A stretch of DNA of 64,000 nucleotides, from contig NC_039359.1 of the NCBI RefSeq assembly GCF_003573695.1, positions 138,781,939 to 138,845,938 of the forward strand. The letters run 5' to 3'. The notes under the pieces are model-generated. The model was not told where the DNA came from. It saw only the letters and a program-made list of their open reading frames with translations, and ran no database searches. The first letter of the stretch is position 1; every line of letters starts with the position of its first letter. This DNA is from Papaver somniferum (lineage: Eukaryota; Streptophyta; Magnoliopsida; Ranunculales; Papaveraceae). The translations under genes were made by a program, and so were the position numbers. Shown here one piece after another: positions 57,940-64,000 of the stretch.

Positions 57940-58895
57940 GTGAGCAATATCGTCGGTCGTGGTCGAGGGGGTATTAACATTAACGATGTGGATAATTTGC
58001 AGAATTGGCTGAATTTTAGGACTCAAGATGCACAAACAATTTCCTTCTCTGAACCTCATAAAGTGAATTTTATGGCCAATATAATGTGGCATTAATGGAA
58101 ATCCAGATGTGAGCTTGTTTTTGAAGACACTTAGAAGACTCCCAAAGACACTTGTTAGTTCCTGCAAAAATAATGCACTTCCGTGATCGAACTAAATCTG
58201 TAATAACTCCCAAATAACATTAGAAATAACCCTAACAATAGGAATAATACCTGCACTAGACCCCCACATCACTGGAATAAACTAAACATTGATGCTTCTT
58301 TCAGTATAGTTTCTAATATTGTCGGTTTGGCCTTAATTATCAAATATTCTTGAGGAAAACTGGTCAGAACAAGAGTCTTAACTGATTAGGCTAGAGATGC
58401 TGAGCAGGCTGAAGTCCTAGTAATGATGAAAGTTGTGTTTTAGGCCAAGCAACCTCAACTCGAGCAGTTTATCATTGAAGGGGAGATAACAAAAACGTGA
58501 TTGATGCAATGCAGGACAATTTCTGGTGTCTTAAATGAGAGAATCTACATATCGTCCAACATGCTAAGGAATTTTTTCAAAGCTTTCCTAATGCTAGAGT
58601 CTGTTTTACTAATAAGAATGCCAATAAGGCAGCTGAAGCTTGCCAAGTTCAGCAGAAGATATAAATGTACTAGAATCTTTGAAGAGGATATCCCTGTTGA
58701 AGCCAAAAGCCAACTCAGTTGGGATGAAGTTATGTCAGCTAATAGTGTATGTCAGTGAGTTGTCTAGTCTTTTTTCCGTGTGCATGTGTGAGTGTGTTTG
58801 TTGTGTGTTTATTTATCTGTTTAGTTTGCTCTTTCTTGCTTAATGAAGATCTTCTTTTTTTCTTTTAAAAATAAAATAAAATAAATAAAAACAAA
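57940..58895 (+). mobile_element. 5'-truncated LINE 3' end with (AAATA)n tail
   Basis: AEQAEVLVMMKVV, IIEGDNKNVIDAMQ, then HIVQHAKEFFQSFPNARVCFTNKNANKAAEA match the RNase H-like tail of plant L1 elements. Several stops. It ends in TTCTTTTAAAAATAAAATAAAATAAATAAA-type sequence near 58,895, as L1 3' ends do. Confidence 0.7.
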
Positions 58896-58995
58896 AAAAA
58901 AATCAAATTGAGTACGAGATATAAAAGATCTCTTTACGTACAGATCTAGCCATCTAGGACTCCTTATGTCGATTGAGGGGAAAAAAGGCACCTTG

Positions 58996-59161
58996 ACCTA
59001 TTTCCATTTTTTTTGATGCCTTAGACTAGTGGTCCCTAGACTACATCCAAACTCCTTAAATTGGAGTGAATTTCAGCAATTACAGGATTCGAACCCCTAC
59101 CTCCGCAGTGGGAGGGAGCATGCCAACCACCAGACCACTTGGTGACTGACACCTATTTCCA
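58996..59161 (-). mobile_element. tRNA-derived SINE with 11-bp TSD
   Basis: ACCTATTTCCA flanks the element at 58,996-59,006 and 59,151-59,161. The body (59,007-59,150, minus sense) begins GTCAGTCACCAAGTGG, has an A-box-like TGGTGGTTGGCATG and a B box GGTTCGAATCC, and ends in A8. RNA polymerase III promoter boxes, a poly(A) end and a perfect target duplication together support a SINE moved by LINE machinery. Length 144 bases. Confidence 0.85.
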
Positions 59162-59860
59162 AAAATAGATAATTAAGATTACGCCTCTAATTGATAATGA
59201 TTTTTTTGCTATTAGTAAAAATAAATGGATAGGTGTTGTAACATCTACTTCAAAATAACCATATTTTGTTTAATGATGTGACCCCAGTTAATTCCATCGA
59301 CGTCAAATCGTGGGCTCCATATTTTTACACAAAAAAAGAGAATAACTAACCATCCTGCTGAAAGGGTGGCCCTGAAAACAAATATAGGGTGTTTGAATAC
59401 AATCTGAGAAGTTACTTTGATTTAATTAAATCGAAAAATCAGTTCGACGATACAATTTCAGAATAATATCTAAGAGCACCTCTGCATGATTGCTAAAAAC
59501 GGGTGTCGGGATTAGCAGCGGTACCGTACACGTGATCCGACAATCATGATCAATTATTTTTTGTTTTATACTATATAATGGTATTCTTGTTGGAATTGGT
59601 ATCAGGCTATCAGCGTTTATATAATGTTTGGATACACATTTCGAAGTCACTTTTGGATTTTTGGGAGCAAAAATATCAGAAGTTAGTTTGACCGTTTCGG
59701 TATATAATTTCAAAATGATTTCTACAAATAAAAAAATTAACTTTTTATAAAGCAAAATGTTTTTATTTCTGCCCCTGACTTTTGTTTCTGATATCCAAAG
59801 TGACTATAACCAATCACGCACTCAAAGGCTCAATAGACATACTTTTCTCGCAGTGATAAG
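59162..59860. other. Upstream region of the gene at 60,107
   Basis: Contains a weak direct duplication: GTGTTTGAATACAATCTGAGAAG (59,390) resembles TGTTTGGATACACATTTCGAAG (59,621), shown as similar blocks, each followed by TTTCAGAATRAT-like text. It may be a repeat fragment or promoter. No coding call. Confidence 0.4.
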
Positions 59861-59869
59861 AGGAAGTCG

Positions 59870-59961
59870 GCCATCCTCAGGTGTTTGCCGAGAGAACCCT
59901 AAATTAAAATCTCCTATTCCTTTCTCTCCCTCGCTTCGATTTTGGTCGCTCCAATATTCAG
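59870..59961 (+). other. 5' untranslated exon of the intact gene
   Basis: Pyrimidine-rich leader (AACCCTAAATTAAAATC, CTTTCTCTCCC) ending at ATTCAG|GTAAGA. The intron 59,962-60,058 ends TTTGTAG. The transcription start is not known; 59,870 is a rough guess. Confidence 0.5.
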
Positions 59962-60106
59962 GTAAGAAATTAGGTTTCCTTAGTTATGTATTGATACGGT
60001 CCTTAGGTTAATTTGTCTTAGCATAATCGTATCTGAATTGATTTGCAATGCTTTGTAGTCAAACACCAATCAACTGAACAAAAAGACTTTGTTGCTGTTC
60101 GCAAAC

Positions 60107-62072
60107 ATGGTGGAGCTGTTCTTAGCTGAACTTCAGTGTAAAGATGATGGTAATGATAAAGATGATGATGCAGCACGAAGTATATCAATGATGAAGAAAC
60201 TGGAATCTGTTATATGGTCGTTGATAACATCTAATGGTCGATCTGAGTCTAGATTGTGGCTTTGCAATACTATAGCATGTTCAGATTCAGTTACGCCGCA
60301 AGCTCAACGGGAGCTGTTTGTGAGCTTATTGAGGTCTAAACCTTCCGATGTAACCCTAGCTTCTCAAGTTTTGAGAATGATTATTGAGAGGAGACCTAAC
60401 AAAATTGGGCATATCATAGCTAAGAAAAGTCGCTTACTCAAGAAATTCTTTAAAGGTATGTGTTCTTCACATAAGTAATACACTTATGATTATTATTTTT
60501 TGGTTGCATTTTTTTTGTACTGTGCATTTTTTTTTCTAGTGTAACTTGATTTTCGCAACCCAACATTATCAGAGACACATAAAATTATTGGGTTCAAATT
60601 TGCAATAGAGCCAGCATAAGAATGTGACCAAGACATAATCATTAAGTTATATTGATAGAGTTAACGCCTAACGGTCAATATTGTTGATGGTGCAGGAAAC
60701 CCACAACGTATATTGCAATGGTTTAGTAATTTTGCTGGTGTTGGTGAATCTGGGCATAGAAAAGGTGCTAGAGCGATATCTCAGTTTTCTTTTGTTAACC
60801 GGGATATGTGTTGGGAGGAGCTCGAGTGGAAGGGGAACCATGGGCAATCACCAGCAGTAGTTGCAACAAAGCCTCATTATTTTCTTGATTTGGATGTGCA
60901 GCGGACAGTGGAGAATTTCCTTGAATATGTACCAGAGTTTTGGTCATCTGAAGAACTAGCAAACTCGCTAAAGGATGGTGAGATATTACAAATAAATACA
61001 AAGTTCTTTGTAGATTGTTTTGTTGATATGATGTATGGGGAGAACTCAAAAGATATATGGGAAGTCATTAATGAGTTCTTTCTGGATGAGTCATTCTCTT
61101 ATCTTTGCCATCATCTTCTAATACTTCTTGAAGAACCAATTCTTTTCAAGTTCTTGAAGTCACTTCAAAAATATCTCACCATAACAATGGATTCCAAGTG
61201 TTTCACTCGTCCATCTTACTGGCTAGAGGTGTTGTTGTTTATGCTCGATGACTGTGCATCTGCTAGTGACTTACTTCTATTAAATGCCATTCTTAACCAA
61301 AGCCGCCAGCTTTTACGTCTTGTTCGTGACCAAGAGCACAAAGAGCAGTATGATACAATTGAAGAGGTTTTGTTGGAAATGAACATGTCCTCAAGCAGCT
61401 CCAATGTTCCTTTCGTGATAAAAGGTATAACGAAAAGGAAGGCGGAAGTGGTGAAATTGCTAGGCCTTTATTCTTGGATTCTTCAGTATCAAATGTTGCA
61501 GAATTGTGAAACTCCCGAGTCGTGGGAAGCCTTGTTTCTCAAGAACGGTATAAGTTTCCGGAGAGTTGAAAAGTATGATTTGCTACCAGATAGGTTCTCA
61601 GAAGGAAGTGGGTCTGATTCTGATGGTTGGAATTCAAGCAAATCCAAGAGGAAGAAGAAACAAAAAACAAAAAAGAAAAGAAGAAGAGATTCTGGTCGCA
61701 GGGATGCCGATGCAGATCTTGATGTATCAAGTGTTTGGCAGAGTTCTGATAGAAGCTGGTTACTCTCATCTGATGGTTATTCTTCCTTATGGAACAAGGT
61801 TTGCCTCCTTTCACTGTGGTTTTTCTTTCAGAATTCTTTATGTTGAGGCTAAGCATCAATAACTTGCTCAAGTCTCTTAGGTTGTTTCTGTGGATTACAA
61901 GTTTCTTTATTCATATACCTTCTGAATTCTTACCACAGGGGGTTAGACAACTTTTGCTGATGTATATTTTCTCTGATTTTGTCATTTCTGTGTGATGTAG
62001 GTGGATTTGCCAGAACACCTGGCTAAGCATTGCCTTTCTACATGGATGAAGCAGGTGTTTCAAGTGGAATAA
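60107..62072 (+). CDS. Conserved-looking plant protein of unknown function, 507 residues, three coding exons
   Basis: Exons 60,107-60,455, 60,696-61,798 and 62,001-62,072 join in phase (349 + 1,103 + 72 = 1,524 bases, TAA at 62,070). Borders are AAAG|GTATGT, TGCAG|GAAAC, AACAAG|GTTTGC and GATGTAG|GTGGA. ATG at 60,107 gives MVELFLAELQCK. The protein is mostly helical (LASQVLRMIIERRPNKIGHI, RTVENFLEYVPEFWSSEEL, LLNAILNQSRQLLRLV), like an armadillo/HEAT-type fold. Near residues 400-425 is a strong nuclear signal (KSKRKKKQKTKKKRRR) preceded by an acidic/Ser patch. No catalytic motif, signal peptide or membrane segment is seen. A nuclear scaffold-like role is inferred only. It is the one uninterrupted gene here. 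Confidence 0.8.
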
Positions 62073-62474
62073 TTTGTCGAGTCGATTACTGTACACATGG
62101 ATTTCATATGCATATCCCCGAATGACAGGGTATGGGATAGCTCTTTAGTGCTGCTTCAAATAGAACCTATGTCAATGTGAGATAGTACTTTGGTAGTACG
62201 GTACAGCTTTTGTACCTTGGGTGTTTTTTTTTTCTTTTTTATTTCCAGCTTTTGTACCTTGGGTGTGTATTTTAATTTCCAGTTTTGTGACAAAGTGGCT
62301 GCGAAAGGGCCTTTTCACCTTGTGATATTTTTATTTTTTTTTGAGAAAAATGCACACATTCTTGTTTTTCAATATTGACTTTGTAGAAAACATGTTACTT
62401 TAACCTGGTTTTTATCATCAGTCGTTGGGGAATATTATTTTTATGCACTCCTTTTGAGCCATTGTTTCTAATTC
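62073..62474 (+). other. 3' region of the intact gene
   Basis: Contains a short duplication TTTTGTACCTTGGGTGT (62,208 and 62,251). Likely 3' UTR and spacer. No clear poly(A) signal chosen. Confidence 0.45.
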
Positions 62475-63800
62475 CAGGTTACGCGGAAGTAGTGCTCCAA
62501 AATTCCTCAAAGAACGAGCCATGAACATCCTCCAACATAACCCTAGCTTCTCAAGTTTTGCAGATGATTATTGAGAGGAGACCAAACAGAATTGGGCCTT
62601 TCTTAGCAAAGAAAGCCGCCTACGCAAGCAAATCTTTAAAGGTAAGTGTTCTTTACACAAAGTGTTACTTATGACTTTGCATTGTATTTTGAGTTTTTCT
62701 CTTCAATTCAAGATAGTAACTTGATGATCCCAACCGAATGTTATCATACACACATGAAATTGATCTCCAAGGTAAAAAATGTGATAAGATTATAACCAAG
62801 ACATAATCGTTCGGCTGTATTGGGAGAGTTGAATTGTTAATATTGCTGATAGTGCAGGAAACCCTCAGCGTGTATTACAATGGTTTAGTAATTTTTCCGA
62901 TGTTGGTGAATCTGAGCATAGAAAAGATGCTAGAGCCATAACTCAGTTTTCTTTTATTAACCAGGATATTCGTTGGGAGGAAACCATGGGCGATCACCTG
63001 CAGTAATTGCAACAAAGCCTCATTATTTGCTTGACTTGGATGTGCTGTGGACAGTGGAGAATTCACTTGAAAATGTACCAGAGTTTTGGTCATCTGAAGA
63101 GCCTGTAAACTCACTAAAGAATGGCGAAATATTACAAATAGATACAAAGTTCTTAGTGGATTGTGTTGTTGATATGATGTATGAGGAGAACTCAAAAGAT
63201 TTATGGTAAATCATTGATGAGTTCTTTGTACAGGAGTTATTTTCTCATCTCTGCGATCATCTTCTCACACTTCTTGAAGAACCAGATCTTCTCACGTTCT
63301 TGAAGTCACTTCAAAAAATTCTCACCATAACAATGGATTCCAAGTGTTTCACTCATCCATCTTACTGCTGGAGGTGCTGTTGTTCATGCTTGATACATGT
63401 GTATCTGTTGTTAATTAAAGCCGCCAGTTTTTACATCTTGTTCGGGACCAGGAACGCAAATAGCAGTATGATACAATTGAACAGGTTGTGTTGAAAATGA
63501 ATATGTCCTCAAGCAGCTCCAATGCCTCCCTTCGTGATAAAAGGTATAAAGGCAAGGAATGTGGAAGTAGTGAAATCGCTAGGCCCCTATTCTTGGATTC
63601 CCCACTATCAAATGTTGTAGAATTGTGAAACTCCCGAGTTGTGGCAAGCCTTGTTTCTCAAGAATGGTTTAAGTTGTCGTAGAAAGAAAAGGAGAAGAAA
63701 TTTTAGTTGCAGGGATGACGATGATGTATCAAGAGTTTGGCAGAGTTCTGATAGAAGCTGGTTAATCTGAACTGATGGTTATTCTTCCAAATGGAACAAG
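62475..63800 (+). pseudogene. Decayed tandem duplicate of the 507-residue gene
   Basis: 62,536-62,648 matches the end of coding exon 1 (ACCCTAGCTTCTCAAGTTTTG). The following intron is also similar (GTAACTTGAT near 62,721). 62,859-63,800 matches coding exon 2, starting NPQRVLQWFSNFSDVGESEH. A deletion of about 15 bases after TGGGAGGA, a TAA after KDLW at 63,206, loss of the segment between DTCVSVV and RQFLHLV, and more stops destroy the frame. Intron retention shows a DNA-level duplication, not a retrocopy. The start and the last exon are missing. Confidence 0.85.
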
Positions 63801-63854
63801 GTTTGCTTTCTTCCATTCCTGTGTTTCCTTCACTGTTCATATTGTCTGGGCCCT

Positions 63855-64000
63855 AGTTAGTAAGTTCGCGAATCATTCGCGAATTTTTCCGTATCACGAA
63901 TTTTACCGTCTTATTCGCGTACGTTTGCAACTCCGAAACCAAGTCGCGTATTATGTGGCATTCCCGGATTATTCGCGAGTCGTTCACGAATTTTACTTAT
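63855..64000. mobile_element. Start of a TTCGCGAA-rich element, cut by the window end
   Basis: After GGGCCCTAGTTAGTAAG come TTCGCGAATCATTCGCGAATTT, CACGAATTTTACC, ATTCGCGTACG, GTCGCGTATT and ATTCGCGAGTCG in 120 bases. The CpG-rich palindromes contrast sharply with the AT-rich surroundings. It may be the terminal region of a DNA transposon, but the other end is outside the window. Confidence 0.4.

Overview
The window looks like repeat-rich nuclear DNA from a flowering plant. Genes have introns, base composition is AT-rich, and plant LTR retrotransposon lineages (Tat-type Ty3/gypsy, Ty1/copia), L1-like LINEs, a tRNA-derived SINE and plant gene fragments (F-box, WRN-like exonuclease, cytochrome b561) are present. 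A basal eudicot such as a poppy relative would fit, but that is only an impression. Nothing bacterial, no CRISPR array and no organelle genes were seen.

Layout. (1) 1-11,400: a decayed Tat-lineage Ty3/gypsy element. Gag-protease-RT-RNaseH-aRNH-integrase run on the minus strand (11,196 down to 5,099). The other end carries plus-strand genes transcribed toward pol: a four-exon antisense gene (2-1,745) and two tandem single-exon coiled-coil genes (1,998-3,188 and 3,318-4,351), each behind a TATA-like box. A 51-bp tandem array (4,566-4,998) separates the two convergent gene sets. (2) 11,400-23,660: an L1-like LINE broken by nested insertions: a long LTR-type repeat (13,190-17,857), a short segment (about 18,528-18,800), a solo LTR (18,980-20,624, TSD TTTTA) and an internally deleted copia element (21,868-22,933, TSD AATAT). 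(3) 23,660-29,230: gene relics, namely an F-box pseudogene, a WRN-type exonuclease pseudogene split by a MITE-like insert, and a cytochrome b561 fragment. (4) 29,500-37,330: an array of TGCATAAC/GTTATGCA palindromes split by a 7-kb non-autonomous LTR element (29,800-36,846, TSD TTATG) whose left LTR carries an inverted R-U5 half. (5) 37,430-46,500: an alternating GTTCGGTT/AACCGAAC array, a proteasome-beta-like minus-strand multi-exon locus with a LINE in an intron, and a 34-bp minisatellite that is open in all three phases. (6) 46,550-54,200: a few possible exons and long unassigned DNA. (7) 54,229-57,928: a compact LTR element with clear ends (54,697-57,253, TSD GATCT) nested in another small LTR element. 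(8) 57,940-59,161: a LINE 3' end and a SINE with an 11-bp TSD. (9) 59,870-63,800: the best intact gene, a 507-residue protein of unknown function, followed by a decayed tandem duplicate.

Most coding signal is transposon protein, and most of it is broken by stops or frameshifts. The only gene that reads through without a break is the one at 60,107-62,072. The most unusual structures are the spliced antisense gene set in the Tat element, the duplicated zinc-binding domain in its pol, the LTR with the inverted R-U5 half, and the three-frame minisatellite.
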